NCBI GenBank assembly: GCA_009760855.2 | Contig: WPIO01000045.1 | Location: 573,501 to 637,500, forward strand | DNA from: Cristatella mucedo | Taxonomy: Eukaryota; Bryozoa; Phylactolaemata; Cristatellidae | Reading direction: 5' to 3' | DNA: 64,000 nucleotides | Part shown: positions 47,281 to 60,412 of the stretch, one piece after another | Numbering within the stretch: position 1 is the stretch's first letter | Layout of the letters: each line of letters begins with the position of its first letter | Translations under genes and position numbers: made by a program | Notes under the pieces: generated by a model | Told to the model about the DNA's origin: nothing | Databases searched by the model: none | The model's input: the letters and a program-made list of their open reading frames with translations, nothing else

Positions 47281-47989
47281 CCCTAAAGCATTGGGTACTG
47301 ATTTCAGGGTTCGGTATAGGCTCCCTTTCTCTTAATTTCTATATTCTTCTACTTGCTGAAGGCGTTAGAAATCTCAATTTGGCCTCCGTATCAAAGCTAA
47401 CGACATGCAGGTCTAATTGACCTTGGATCATTGTAAGCGTTGCTTATTCTCTACTTCACGGCTTGCCTCTTGCACAATCTAGATCACTTATGGAAGCTTA
47501 ACGATGTGACATGTAATTGATTTTAACGCTTGGCTGCAAAATGTTATTTCCTAACTTCTTACTCCTCAGTCATATGAAAATGTCTATTATTCCATATAAA
47601 CTTGCTTTTTTGCGACCAAGACAGTGAACAGCTAAATATTAACTCGTTGCTTATGTCAAAAATAAATCATTTGTGCCATACAGCGTTCAAATAGTCAGAA
47701 AGAATAGGCAATCAAACAAAACCACGTATAATTTACTCTTACATCATACAAAATGGCCGCTTCATAGGTTTAGAATACAGAGACTGCTGTTCTGCGGTTG
47801 AGGCTCTACTAAAAATTTATTTCTCAATTTAAAAAAATTGGTTTGATGCGATCCCTACAGCCTTAAATAGTCTGCGCACAGGAGTGAAGACGCCCATACT
47901 ATGTTGCCAACTGCGTAAATTAAAAAGACATACGGCGGCGGCGGCGCTTTCTCCGATCTAATACTATCGTACGCGTTCCTTTCTTAAGG

Positions 47990-48357
47990 TTAACTCCCTG
48001 AACGTAGAACTCGCTTGCTCAGCTGTGGACTTTGAACGATCAAGGTATCTAAGTAGATGTATTTGAGAACTTTCTTTTCGGCGAAGTATCGCGTTCTGTA
48101 CTCAGCCGCAGCTCCGTGAAATCTGCTGCTTGACTTGCTATTCCCTGACGAAGACAGCTTATCTCTCTTTAGAGCGATGAAGACGAGTAGCTCATGAAAA
48201 GTGTGCTTGGTGAACGTTAGGAGAAGAATTTTCTGAACACGAGTGATGGGAGATGCGCTCTTGCCAGCTTGATGCTTGGGCGGGTCCGCCATGCCAAAAT
48301 ACCAGATCTTTGCATGGCCAGTCGCTTCCTGCCAAATTCTTGTCAGAGCACTCTTTC
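47990..48357 (-). CDS. Candidate host terminal exon, minus strand
   Basis: Minus strand: acceptor-like ACTGTTAGTTTAG, then 121 codons in phase 1 to a TAA at 47990, with an AATAAA about 170 bases downstream. Residues include KSALTRIWQEATGHAKIWYF, GMADPPKHQAGKSASPITRV, TFTKHTFHELLVFIALKRDK and RYFAEKKVLKYIYLDTLIVQ. The composition looks protein-like and basic. No family is recognised and no upstream exon was found. Confidence 0.33.
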
Positions 48358-49374
48358 CTAAACTAACAGTCTTTAAACATACCAGAATTATAGAAGCTAG
48401 CAAAAATAACGCAGTGCATATTTACATGTCATTGAATATTATTCAAATATTTAACCTATCAAGCAGAAATTCCTCACCTTACGCTTAAGTATTCTTCTGA
48501 GGTATTATAATTGGGAAATAAGTTGGCACGTGCTTTTCCTAATACCAATTGGCATGCCGAGCATAAGTTATAGGCTTCATAGTTATTCAACTGAAGACTT
48601 CACAGAGTAATTTACTTTCAAGCTCTTTCCCGATACATTTCCACAAAAGCTTTGATAGATACCTCAGCTGCTCGCATGCAGCCATGCTTGCTTCTGAATT
48701 AAACGCACATACGGCTTTTCGCTACTCTTCTTCTCTATGGTAGCAGAAACTATCATTTCCGTCAAGGCACCTGAACCATTACACTTCATTTGAAGCTATT
48801 ATATAGCTTCATATCCCCCATAGCCCTCAAGATTTTAGTTAGCACCTTAATACGAGATATACTTTAAGATTTGACGTCAGCTTCGTGCCTGACAATACAT
48901 CAAACAATTTTCAATTATCTTTACGTTGACCGTATGACCAAGTTTTTTTCGTGGAAAAACATCTAATTTCTGTTTTTGTAGGAACACGCGGAATTTTAAA
49001 AATAGTTACGTCAAAAATGGTTCAATTTTTTTATCAATTGTAATTAATAGGACTCTACACTAATTTAGAAAGAAAATTCTGCGTCATCCGACGAAATATG
49101 GGAGACCTCACCCTCAGGTGTCGTTTAGCTTTCCCTTTCCCGGTACTTCCCCCTGAAGCTCGCGACAACCCAGTGGCTACACGTTGCTTTTAGAGTCGGG
49201 TCAGTATACTTGTGGTTATCAAACGACGCAAAATTCACAGCCTGATTCTATAATCGTATGGCAGCAATGACTTCATGCCATCGCATCTAGATTTCGGCAA
49301 TTTCAATTATTCACAAATCCTGAAGGTTGCACTTAATCGTCAGCAACTGGAGAAAGACTCACAATACGTCTGGT
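48358..49374. other. No recognisable feature
   Basis: AT-leaning DNA without convincing exon or repeat. Confidence 0.35.
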
Positions 49375-49547
49375 CTGATATAATATAATAAATATAATAT
49401 ATATATATATATGTATATATAACAAATATAATATATAATATAGATATATAACATATATTATATACTATATAATACAATAATATATATAATAAAAAATAAT
49501 ATAATAAAATATATGACATAATAAATAAGATAGAATATATAACATAT

Positions 49548-49580
<33 letters not shown>

Positions 49581-49690
49581 GTATAATATATAGATATATT
49601 ATGTAAGATATGAGATATAAAATATAAGATATATAAGATATAAAAGATATAATATTATATATAAGATATAATAAAGTAATGCGTCTGATA
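49375..49690. repeat. Degenerate AT-rich simple repeat
   Basis: More than 300 bp made almost only of ATATA, AATATA and AAGATATA words, with a purer (AT)n run at about 49554-49580. Confidence 0.9.
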
Positions 49691-50334
49691 TAATGACCTA
49701 GCTTTCACATCGCACTCAATTTTTTGGTGCCTCTTAGGCTCACTCTGTAGCAAGCCTCGAACAGATTTTAATATTCACTGCTCTAAGTGTACAGGTCGGT
49801 CAATACACTCGCAGTGGCTTGTAGAAATTTCTCTTCTGCTGTGTGCTGCCGCAGTACCTGCTCCTAAGCACGTCACCTCGCCACCCGCCTCACTAAATTG
49901 GAATCCTCTTGCGATCGAACCTTCAGCTCGTACGCATCGAAAATCGGGAGCTGTGATTCTTGCTATGGCCACTTCCTTCATTGACCTTGCCACTAAAGTC
50001 TCAGCTAAAGTCTTATCCGATCAGCTTTCCCCTTAGAGGCGTTGAACTAATTTTTCTTTGGCTGCCGCTTACGAAGCAAGACTACCGGCTAATGATTCGT
50101 TAGACGGGTACTTAAAGGTTCAACTAAAGGTTAGCCCCGAGTGTGCGTATGCCTGTTTCATAACCCTGCCCTGATTGTGATCTTGGTTCAGTTCGTTAAG
50201 CTGCAACCACCACCATATTGTATTTTTCACTCGACGTTAGCCACTGATCACCTAGCAGTGAGTTGTTATACACTTTTCTACATATCTTGCCTTTATGTGG
50301 TGCTATAGAACTGAGATTTTCTTAAACATTATTT

Positions 50335-50530
50335 AGTTCGCTGGCTCCCAAAGCCTGGAGCTTACTCCAGATGTGATAACATCAAAAAAGAAGCTAACTA
50401 CTATCCTGCTCATCATGGCATTTTCTCAGTCTCTTTGAATTCCCCTTGGTGTGCTCTTGCACTTGAACGCCATCGTGACATGCTCGACGAGTTAGCACGA
50501 GTTCTCAAATGTATTATTATTAATATTTTT
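50335..50530 (+). mobile_element. LINE-A C-terminal remnant
   Basis: TAGTTCGCTGGCTCCCAAAG followed by CCTGGAGCTTACTCCAGATG is the SSYAPKAWNSLPT block of LINE-A, followed by a shortened 3' UTR and an ATT tail at 50513-50527. Confidence 0.6.
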
Positions 50531-51440
50531 GATTACTAATCGATTGACACGCCTGCTTTCTAAAACATTAAATGCCAAGTCAGCAGGTGGCTTACAGAGG
50601 GGCGTACTGCAGTTCGGAATTCCGAAGCAGTTAGGTCAACGGAGCAATGGTCTTCCGGCGGTGAGCCTCTAAATAGCTTGGTTCACGCGAGATTTGCGGG
50701 GTATCCAAATCGCTAACGCTATCGTACTTCTCAAGCCCAGTTTAACAACCGAGCACGGTCTGGGTATTCATTTTCAAGCAGAGTGTGACGCAGAGTCTGT
50801 GCTGCGTTATCTCGCTACCCTTAAGCTTGTGCTTGTTCGCTCAAAATTAAAAGCTTGTTTCTTTGCGCCAAGCGCCTATCGGACTCTCAAGTCTCGCTCA
50901 ATGCGTTGACAGAGCCGCTGCATCGTTGACTGAGCCGCCGCTAGCAGCTCGGACAGAGCTCTCCCGCTCGCCTGCGAGCAGACTAAATTGGTAGATTTTG
51001 AATGTAGTGAGCGATCCTTGCGACTGTATTTGTAAGCCATAGGCAGCAGCCAATATCTCAAGAAAGATTGACAGAAAACAGAAAACAGCTGCCGCTCGCA
51101 TAACGGCCTCGTTATCGGCCGCTTAACGAGCTGCGAGGCTCCACATTCGCGAAAGCAAGCGATCGCACCAGCTGAGGTTCTGAGGCCCGCAGAACGCGGC
51201 TGCCTCCTTAAATTAGTCGTCTGCTGCGACGGCGGCCGACGCATCAGCTGCCATCGATCGCAGCGGACGGCTCCTGGTGGCGCCAAAAGAAAGAGTGCCT
51301 AGCGCGAGCGGGCGCGTCGCAAGCGTCGAACGATTTCCCACAAATTACGTCCAGTCATTCCGTGCGCCATTGGCTGCCTGCCACGGCTGCGAGACGCTTC
51401 GTCGGGCGAGACGTGACGACTTGCCCCTCCAAAGTTGATG

Positions 51441-51557
51441 CTAAAAGATTCCGCCCTGACGAAGTTTCACCATCTTAACCTCGCGTCCGAGCTGAGAGAG
51501 CGCCAACCAGTGGACCGCGACGTTGGCATACAGGCACGTGTCCGTGCAAATTCCTCC
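51441..51557 (-). CDS. PLAC8-family gene, exon 3 (C-terminal)
   Basis: Minus strand, after the acceptor TTAATGTTTTCCAG. Starting in phase 0 it reads GGICTDTCLYANVAVHWLAL and SQLGREVKMVK, then a short tail and TAG. It continues exactly in frame from exon 2. The G(S/G)IC.D....L.QL.RE(V/L)K pattern is the C-terminal half of the PLAC8 domain. Oddity: the usual Cys-Cys-x-x-Cys cluster before the Gln is replaced by NVAVHWLAL, so several conserved cysteines are absent. Confidence 0.85.
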   Translation of the reverse strand, partial: GGICTDTCLYANVAVHWLALSQLGREVKMVKLRQGGIF

Positions 51558-52523
51558 CTGGAAAACATTAAGCGAGCGAGCGAGCCGTCAGCGGCTAATC
51601 CTTGCCGTACCGCGTGCTGCTGGCTGCTGCTGACGCACACACGCTTAGCATCGAGCGAGTCTCGCTGGCAAGGAGAGCGTGCACAGAGCTGCATGAGCTC
51701 AGCGGTTCGTTCTAACGTCTAGCTTAATGCGCCGACGCTTGCCACGCTTCCAGCCATCGCTTCAGCAGGGGCAATTAATTAATTAAGCTGTAACCTTGCA
51801 GCCAGGCGCGTTTAATCGGCTCAGTGCGCGTAAGCAGCAGCCATCAGGGCACCGATAATGTGTGCGTCTTGCAGTAATTTCTGCATAGTGAAATTACTCT
51901 CGCACTCTTTCTGCTTCTCCACCCAATCCCAGCCCACTCTGGTGGGTGCGCAGCAGGCCAGCAAGGTACACTCCGATTCGCGCATATCCACTCTATCTAT
52001 GCATTTGTCTATCCGTCTATCTCCGTCTCTCTGTCTCACTGTCTCCGACTTTTCGTTGTATCTGTCTAGCAGTCCATAAATCAGGAAGCACATTTGGCTA
52101 GCCGCAGCTTCGATCGCTCGTTCTGTAATGCGAGTACCCGCCATGACATTTGGCCAGTTCTTTATCATCAGCCTCGCGTTCTTTTCTGTCCAAAAAAACG
52201 ACTAAAGAGTTGCTCGCACTTTCGCACTACGCTGCCAACCAAGTACAGGCAATTTATCGGCTCCTTATATGCTCATGCTGACACCTCTCTCACTTTTGAT
52301 CTCGCTACTCAGTTTTACATAGTATCAAATCCCTCAAATCCACTAGGTTCCCAGACTGCGCGCTAGGCGATCTCGTTCTATGCGTCCAAGCATCCGGTCT
52401 ATGCATCCGGTTGAGAGATTCGGCTGCAGCTGAGTCTCTGTTTAAGTGTTTTTTTAAGTTTTTTTTGAAGTTTTTTTTAAAGTTTTACTAAGTTTAAACT
52501 GTTTAAGTGAAATGAAAACGTAC
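51558..52523. other. Intron 2 of the PLAC8-family gene
   Basis: A 966-bp intron, GTACGT donor and CCAG acceptor on the minus strand. It contains a T-rich stretch on plus (52448-52500), where GTTTTTTTTAAAG-type words repeat. Confidence 0.7.
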
Positions 52524-52663
52524 CCTGATGCCTTCTTTAGTTCTCATCTTTGTTCGCAGGGCCACCAGTGCCGCCGGCGTGCAACAGCCCACGCAGCAAT
52601 TCTCATTCATCTCGGTGGCCAGGTAGCAGGTGTAGCACTGCGGGAACATGAACGCCATGAAGC
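52524..52663 (-). CDS. PLAC8-family gene, exon 2 (core of the domain)
   Basis: Minus strand: acceptor CCCTCCGTTTGCAG, 140 nt, donor CATCAGG|GTACGT. It enters in phase 1 and leaves in phase 0. It encodes FMAFMFPQCYTCYLATEMNE, NCCVGCCTPAALVALRTKMR and TKEGIR. This aligns with the vertebrate PLAC8/cornifelin core (F.P..C..A..MNE.C..G.....A.RT..R...GI). The family comprises small cysteine-rich, membrane-associated or cytosolic proteins of uncertain biochemistry; plant and fungal relatives affect metal content or cell size. Confidence 0.92.
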
Positions 52664-52739
52664 CTGCAAACGGAGGGTACGTGACGGTGCCCGCAAGTTG
52701 CGACGCACCAATGCGCTCGTCCGCTCGGAGCGGCGGTCG

Positions 52740-53600
52740 CACACTCGCTCTGCGACGATCCAAACGCGGCGGCAATATAAGTGGCCAGTAGCCGCCGCCG
52801 CCGCCGCCACAGCCGCCGCCGCCGACGGCGCCGGAGCCGCAATCCTCGCGCTGACCGATCGTCGCAGTACGAACGCTGCGGTTCGAAGCGCGAGCGCGAG
52901 TGCCGAGGGACGAGCACTCACACGAGCAGCAGTCGTCGCAGCAGCCGCAGAGGCCCGTGGCCCACTCGCGCTCCATTCTGATGAGGTGAGCCGGCTGCGG
53001 TTAGAGGATGAGAGAGCGAAAGTGCGACTGCTGTTAGCGACTTGACAGCAATCGCCGTCGGAGACGCTGCCTGGGCAAACGTCGCCGGCCCGGCAATCGC
53101 GCGCATGCAGCGGCTATGGCCAAGGGCCGCAGCCGCAGCCGCCGCCGAAGTGGCCGCCACGCGGGCTACGCTCGTTACTCAGAGGCGCTCAAGCCACAGC
53201 GGACTCCGAGCGCTCGCGAGAGGCGCCAGCGGGCCGCCGCGGCTCTCACCTGCGTCTGCACTACGATCTGCGTCTGGACGACGGGCGCTGGCATTCCGTA
53301 AGCCACAGCCATGTTTCACGCACGGGCACCGCTACGTTGATCACGCTTCAGGAGCCGATGAAATCTAAGCGAAGCGTATGACAATTCGTAATGCAAGCGA
53401 CCAGCGTCCGGCACCTTTGTCGTCGCGCGCGTCTTGTCGAATGCCTGCGGCCTCAAGTCAGGGTTTTGATCTGAGGTCGCGCTCCAGCGTTCACCATAGG
53501 CGCGACGCCGACATGGCGCCGCGGCGGCAGCGGCAAGGGAACAGGACGCTCGACGAACGGCAACTATCCCGACATAGACAACGCGAAGGCTGCTCGTGCG
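52740..53600. promoter_or_regulatory. CpG-dense region around the PLAC8-family start
   Basis: Very high CG content with frequent CGCG and GCCGCC words, covering exon 1, intron 1 and about 600 bp upstream of the minus-strand start codon. This is consistent with an unmethylated promoter region. Long open frames here on both strands are by-products of the composition. Confidence 0.5.
52922..52976 (-). CDS. PLAC8-family gene, exon 1 (start)
   Basis: Minus strand: ATG at 52976, 55 nt, encoding MEREWATGLCGCCDDCCS and the first base of a Cys codon completed by exon 2; donor TCGT|GTGAGT. W.TGLC.C..D...C is the N-terminal signature of animal PLAC8 proteins. The spliced product is 103 residues, close to the usual ~110. 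No TATA box is evident and the upstream sequence is CpG-dense, which suggests a CpG-type promoter. The intron to exon 2 is 258 bp and rich in CCG repeats. Only the exon-intron structure is inferred; domain identity is clear by eye. Confidence 0.9.
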
Positions 53601-53839
53601 GGTTGTGAGGTCATCACCCCAACAGGGTACGACGCAGGTCTATCTGGAGGGCTTTCGGTAGGTAAATGCCGCACCCCACTACGCGGCTGCTTCGGACACC
53701 GGTACGGATGCGGAGTTGCGTAGTAAAGAACGTTCTGCACCCGATCATCGAGGAATGCTTTACCCGAAAGTATTGAATAGTCGCCAATGCGATTGCCTAC
53801 GATGTTCTGTACCCAGATTTGATTAGAAAGTCTGTCACA

Positions 53840-54660
53840 TTCCAACGCGACCTCTCGACCGTATCAGCTCCACAGTAAAATCTGCCTATTTTCAGCTTCA
53901 TAACATTGCTAAAATTTGGGCTTGTTTAGATAAAGATACCACGTCCAAGTTGGTCCATGCATTCGTGACATCCCGTCTCGACTTCTGCAACTCACTGCTC
54001 GTTGGCCTACCGGCATGTGCGATCAGGCGATTGCAGCTGGTGCAAAACTCTGCAGCTAGGCTTGTCTGTCGTGAGCGTCGCAGTTGCCACATTACACCAT
54101 TTTTCGCCGACCTGCACTGGCTACCAGTCAAGCAACGGATTGACTTCAAGGTTTCGTCGTTGACTTTTAGGTCACTTCATTCTTTGGCTCCAGCCTATCT
54201 CTCAGATATACTCCCCCATAAGGCCAAGCATCGTACCACCCGCTTTTCGGAATCCAACAGTCTACAAATACCTCGTATAAACTTCAAATCCTTTGGAGAC
54301 TGTGCATTTAGTTCGTATGCTCTCAAAGCCTGGAACTCCCTCCCGACCTGCGTCAGAACATCCCCTGACCTGACCACATTTAAAAGGAACTTAAAAAAAC
54401 ACCTATTTAGGACAGCCTTTAGTGGTTCCCTGTGATTCGTCCTTGATGTGCTTATGCGTGCTGACACTGCATGCTGCCACTAACAACATTTGCATGCTGA
54501 CCCTGTGCATGTCACCCCTAACTATGTTATTCATTTGGTTTTTCAAGCATGATTTTACTCACCATTCAATTGCATTTCCCTTTGCAGCAAATGTAGAGTG
54601 CCTAGTGAGAGATTAAGTGCTCTGAGGGCGCTTTATCAAGTGCATTATTATTATATTATT
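53840..54660 (+). mobile_element. LINE-A copy, post-RT block to tail
   Basis: A 161-codon frame (53950-54435) encodes VHAFVTSRLDFCNSLLVGLP, ERRSCHITPFFADLHWLPVK and PTCVRTSPDLTTFKRNLKKH. The 3' UTR, stem-loop and ATT tail end at about 54662. It begins abruptly (5' truncation at about 53840), about 0.9 kb upstream of the PLAC8-family start codon. Confidence 0.88.
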
Positions 54661-54741
54661 ATTTTTATTGGACACAGTTCCTTTGCGTCTTGCAACGCAA
54701 AGGACCGATGGTCAATTACTGTCAGAATAGTGCTACTCATG

Positions 54742-54826
54742 CTTCCTTTGCAGCTAATTCAAAGTGCCTAGACATAGCTTGAGTTATCCGAGAGCGCAAT
54801 AACAAAACGTATTATTATTATTATAC
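54742..54826 (+). mobile_element. LINE-A tail-only insertion (diverged)
   Basis: CTTCCTTTGCAGCTAATTCA, AAGTGCCTAGACATAGCTTG, GAGAGCGCAATAAC and (ATT)n, adjacent to the previous LINE-A copy. Confidence 0.7.
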
Positions 54827-55199
54827 TCTATTAACTCAGCCACGCGCGCATTTTCAGCTGCTAGGAAACTGATGAAGCAGTTGTGCACATCCTACGGCCG
54901 TCGCTTTGTGTAGCAGTACGTTTGCCATCGACAATTACTTAAGCATAGCCTGCCTTAGAATACGCACATTTGGGGAATGCTATATTGGCGACGATAAGTT
55001 TCAGAATTAAATGCGATGGTGTCAGCTGCGTCCACTCCACAGAATTTTAGTTGACATTTTCGCCTGACTATGGTCAGACGCCGCTGCTCGGTTGATTACA
55101 ATCAAGCTTCGAATTGGGCGATGTAGGTGGTGACGCAACTGCAGGATTTCATCCTGCCGACTCTTACGGCCACTACACTCTCTCGTTGTTGCTTCCTAG

Positions 55200-55350
<151 letters not shown>

Positions 55351-55374
55351 TCATTCTCTCCTAATTAAATCGTC

Positions 55375-57650
55375 AGATCATCGGGACAGATTGGCAGCCC
55401 CGCGCCGCGCGCGTGCGAACTCCGAAGCTCCGAGCGCTCGTCAGAGCATCCAGCGCCGACGAGCGCTCGGAGCATCGCGCGAGAGGATCGGCCAGCGCGT
55501 CCCCCCCCCGCCTGCCCGCTGCTGCTGAGGCGACCGCCTTGTCGTATCCTCGGGTCTCGTCGGGTGAGTGGCTTAACCCTAGCAACCTCATCCCTAGCTT
55601 AACCCTTAACCCTAGGTTTCGGCGACCGAGACGAAAGAGGGAGTGCCGCCGCCGCCGGCGCAGATACTCGGCGCCGACGGCAGGTTCGCTCTACCCGGAC
55701 GGTCGCTCACGAGCGGGCGGCAAAAACCCGCGAGCGCCCGTGCGCCCGCGTCTCCGCCGGCTACGCTCTTCGGCTCTGGCGTGCGGCCTCGCTTGCGGCG
55801 CGCGCCGGCGGCGGCGGCCCTCCACGCGGCGAAGCGCGGCGTTCGAGCTTCGAGGCTCGTTTGACGTCTGGCCGCGCGTCCCTTGGACTCGCCATCCTTC
55901 GACGGCGAGCCGAACCGGCGAGCGCTTCGACGCAAAGAGCGCCAGCTCCCGTTGGCGCGCGCGCGACAGGAAACCGCGAAGCCATCTCGCACCAGCCGCA
56001 TTTAGCTCGCAGCGAGCCCGACTCGACGCGAGAAGCGAAGGGCGGTGCTATCCCAGCTATCCCAGCTCCGCCCCGGGATGGAGCGCACAATTCGCTCGCT
56101 CTCTGCTTGAGTCGCGCTCGGCTCGCCGACGTTTTTCGGCTGTCCGCTGGCGTCATCTGAACGGCAATTGGGTTACCAAGAGCAGCGCCACCGCCGCCGC
56201 CGCCGCCGCAGCCGCCGCAGCCGCCGCCACCTTATCGACTCGCCGGGGCCAGGTAACTATTGTCTTCGCTCGGTCCGTCGACTTCAAAGACGGGCGAAGA
56301 GAGAAGACACTCGTCCGGCGGAGTGAGCGACACCCTGCCCCTTATATAATAAATATAATATAATTAATTTATATAGCGCCCCAAGAGAACTTAATCTCTA
56401 TTCAGGCGCTTCACATAAGCCTCGGGGCTTGAGCCCACGACCTCAGTCAGACCTTGGTCGGGGCGAGAACCTTTACCGTTAGACCAAACCAGCTCGGCCC
56501 TAACACTTGCACGGCGTCTTCCACTCGTGCGCTTTGACGAAACGCGCATTAGATGAAATGTGCGCTTTCACGAAACTCGTGCAACGCTTAGATGAAACGC
56601 CTGCACGGCATCTTCTCGGCAGCTAGACTCTCAGAAAACCTTAGGATTGAGTCAACTCAACGAAGAGATGAGTGGAGGTCGTTTATATAGCACCCTCCTG
56701 GAGAACTCCACCTTCTCCACCGTGGCACTTTCCGTTTGCCGTCAGAGCTCGAGACCAAGATCGCCCTCGTAAAAGGCGAGCACCTGGATTTTGCGCTGCA
56801 AACGAGGTCGGAAAGTACCACGCAGAGCCTCAATTTTTACCTTCTCGTGTTTTGTCCTTTTTTTGGTCCGGCTCCTAACCCTTCCGGCGCCAACGCGCCG
56901 CCGCGCGCTTTCTCAATATCGCCGATTTGCGACGGAGGGCTGTCAGTAGCGCTCGCGCTGACTTACCCGCGCTCGCCCAGCTGAAGGCGTGCAGTTGTCC
57001 GTGTGTCCGGCTCGCGCGGTTCGGTCTCGCGAGCTCACAGCCGCTGCGACAGGAGCCGTCCGCCTGTGCCCGCACTCGCAGTTGGATGTGCGCTGCGATG
57101 CGCCGCTACAAGGATCACTTTCCGCTATGCTATGACACCGTCAAAAGAACAGCGAGTGAACAATGAGTCCACTGGCTAAATCGACCCGTTAGCTGACCGT
57201 TGCCCTAGCGGCGGCAAGCTCACCGGCGCTAGCGCAGCGGCGGTAGCGACAGCAAGCTCGTTACCAGGGACTTCGACGGCCGCTCGTTGCCGGGACGCGC
57301 GCGCCGGAGCGCGCCAGCGCGCGCGAGCGAGCGATCTAGTCCACGGAACGGCTCGGATCGATGTGGGTCCAGTTCACCCAGTCCGCTCGAAGCGGCCGCT
57401 CGAAGCGGCCGCTTCGAAGCGATCGACCGCTCAATGATGGAGGCGAGCGCGGCGTTCTCGAGTCCGTCGCCGTGCGAGCGGGCTCGCATCGCTCGCATGC
57501 AGTTTGGAAGTTGTCTGCACAGTTGTCTCCACTCTCGGTTACTCTTGCTACTCACACCGGGACCGGGACTTCGGCCATTCTGGAATTCCTTAGAAACGTG
57601 CAGTCGCAGGAAGCCACGTTGCCAAGTGGCTGAACGCAAACCGATTAGTG
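55375..57650. promoter_or_regulatory. CpG-dense GC-rich island (second)
   Basis: More than 2 kb of GC-rich, CpG-rich DNA, including a (GCC)n stretch at 56191-56232, a palindromic TCGAAGCGGCCGCTTCGA near 57400 and a possible splice donor CCAG|GTAACT at about 56251. Long frames occur on both strands but have the Arg/Ala-rich composition expected from GC bias. It could be the 5' region of a gene running right. A SINE and TTAACCCTTAACCC motifs (55597-55612) interrupt it. Confidence 0.4.
56350..56505 (-). mobile_element. SINE S2, best-preserved copy
   Basis: Plus-strand view: TTTATATAGCGCCCCAAGAG, AACTTAATCTCTATTCAGGC, GCTTCACATAAG (tail), GGGGCTTGAGCCCACGACCT (B box), AACCTTTACCGTTAGACCAA (A-box head), ending CCAGCTCGGCC. 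It is used here as the reference for S2. A more decayed relative probably occupies 56674-56830. Confidence 0.85.
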
Positions 57651-57741
57651 TCATTCGAACGTAGTTCATGCGGGCGGTTTTTGCTTACACGTGTGACTTA
57701 AATCACCAGAGCTTGTCCGCATCAATTCTGATATAGACATC

Positions 57742-57842
57742 AGTCCCTTTGCAGCAAATGTGAAGCGCCTAGAAAAAGATTGAGTTCTCTGAGGGCGCTT
57801 TATCAAATGCATTGTTATTATTATTATTATTATTATTATTCT
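57742..57842 (+). mobile_element. LINE-A tail-only insertion
   Basis: TCCCTTTGCAGCAAATGTGA, AGCGCCTAGAAAAAGATTGA, GAGGGCGCTTTATCAAATGC and a long (ATT)n. Confidence 0.8.
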
Positions 57843-57949
57843 TGTGCTGCAGCGACGCAAAATAGAGAGAGAAGTATGGGACCCGCTGTCGCATCGAGTA
57901 GACGGTCTCGGTTGGCCCAGCGGCTGTCTTGCAACCAAGTCTTGCGGCA

Positions 57950-58425
57950 GGTACGCTGACCCACAAGGCCCGCCACGGCTTGGCTCCTTCGTACCTAGCT
58001 GAACTGCTGCACCAGTTTCAGCCCTGTTCGTGCTCTCAGGTCCTGTGTGGACTATAAATTAGTAGTCCCATTCCTCCGCTTAAAGACAGTTGGCGACAGA
58101 AGCTTTAGCTCTGCAGGTCCTAGACTGCGGAACTCGCTTCCACAATTCTTGTGCAACAACTACTCTCCTACAGCCGACTATGGCACATCCTTTTCATCGG
58201 TCCTGAGCTGCTACTTCTATGCTACACACTACCTCAACTGCTCTCCTGACCCTGCTATGCTTTCCACTTTCTCTTTGTTGCGTGAGACGAAGTCTGTTGG
58301 CTACCGAATGCGTACCGAAAGCCGCTTAGGCTGTGAGTGCGCTATACAAAACTCTCCTGCGTAACACCCACATGGTCTTTATGACTTGTGGAGTTACAGA
58401 CGGAGATACATTACATTACATTGTA
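57950..58425 (+). mobile_element. LINE-B C-terminal end and tail
   Basis: A frame of 105 codons (58047-58364) encodes MDYKLVVPFLRLKTVGDRSF, SSAGPRLRNSLPQFL, YSPTADYGTSF and STFSLLRETKSVGYRMRTES, ending at a stop. Then come CACCCACATGGTCTTTATGA, GAGTTACAGACGGAGATACA and (TACAT)-type repeats. It shows the LINE-B terminus in the sense direction. Confidence 0.85.
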
Positions 58426-60379
<1,954 letters not shown>

Positions 60380-60412
60380 CTATCTATGCGCTCCATCTGG
60401 ACCCGGGCCTAC

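Noticed and set aside
46720-47286. Long open frames in several phases on both strands across the 13-bp minisatellite (e.g. repeats of KGAPQRGSP and GSPFGEPLWGAP)
   Set aside because: A 13-bp repeat without stop codons keeps all frames open, so the frames carry no evidence of coding.
50876-51286. Minus-strand frame ending MQRLCQRIERDLRVR as a third PLAC8 exon
   Set aside because: Only a weak resemblance to the family C terminus and no in-phase acceptor. The segment at 51557-51441 matches in phase, splice site and motif.
52512-53368. Plus-strand frames of 177 and 108 codons opposite the PLAC8-family gene
   Set aside because: They lie antisense to the PLAC8 exons, the first intron and the promoter and are low complexity; the minus-strand exons explain the region better.
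55413-56363. A 316-codon plus-strand frame in the GC-rich island
   Set aside because: Arg/Ala/Pro/Ser-rich composition and open frames on the opposite strand are explained by GC bias. No domain, start context or homology was seen.
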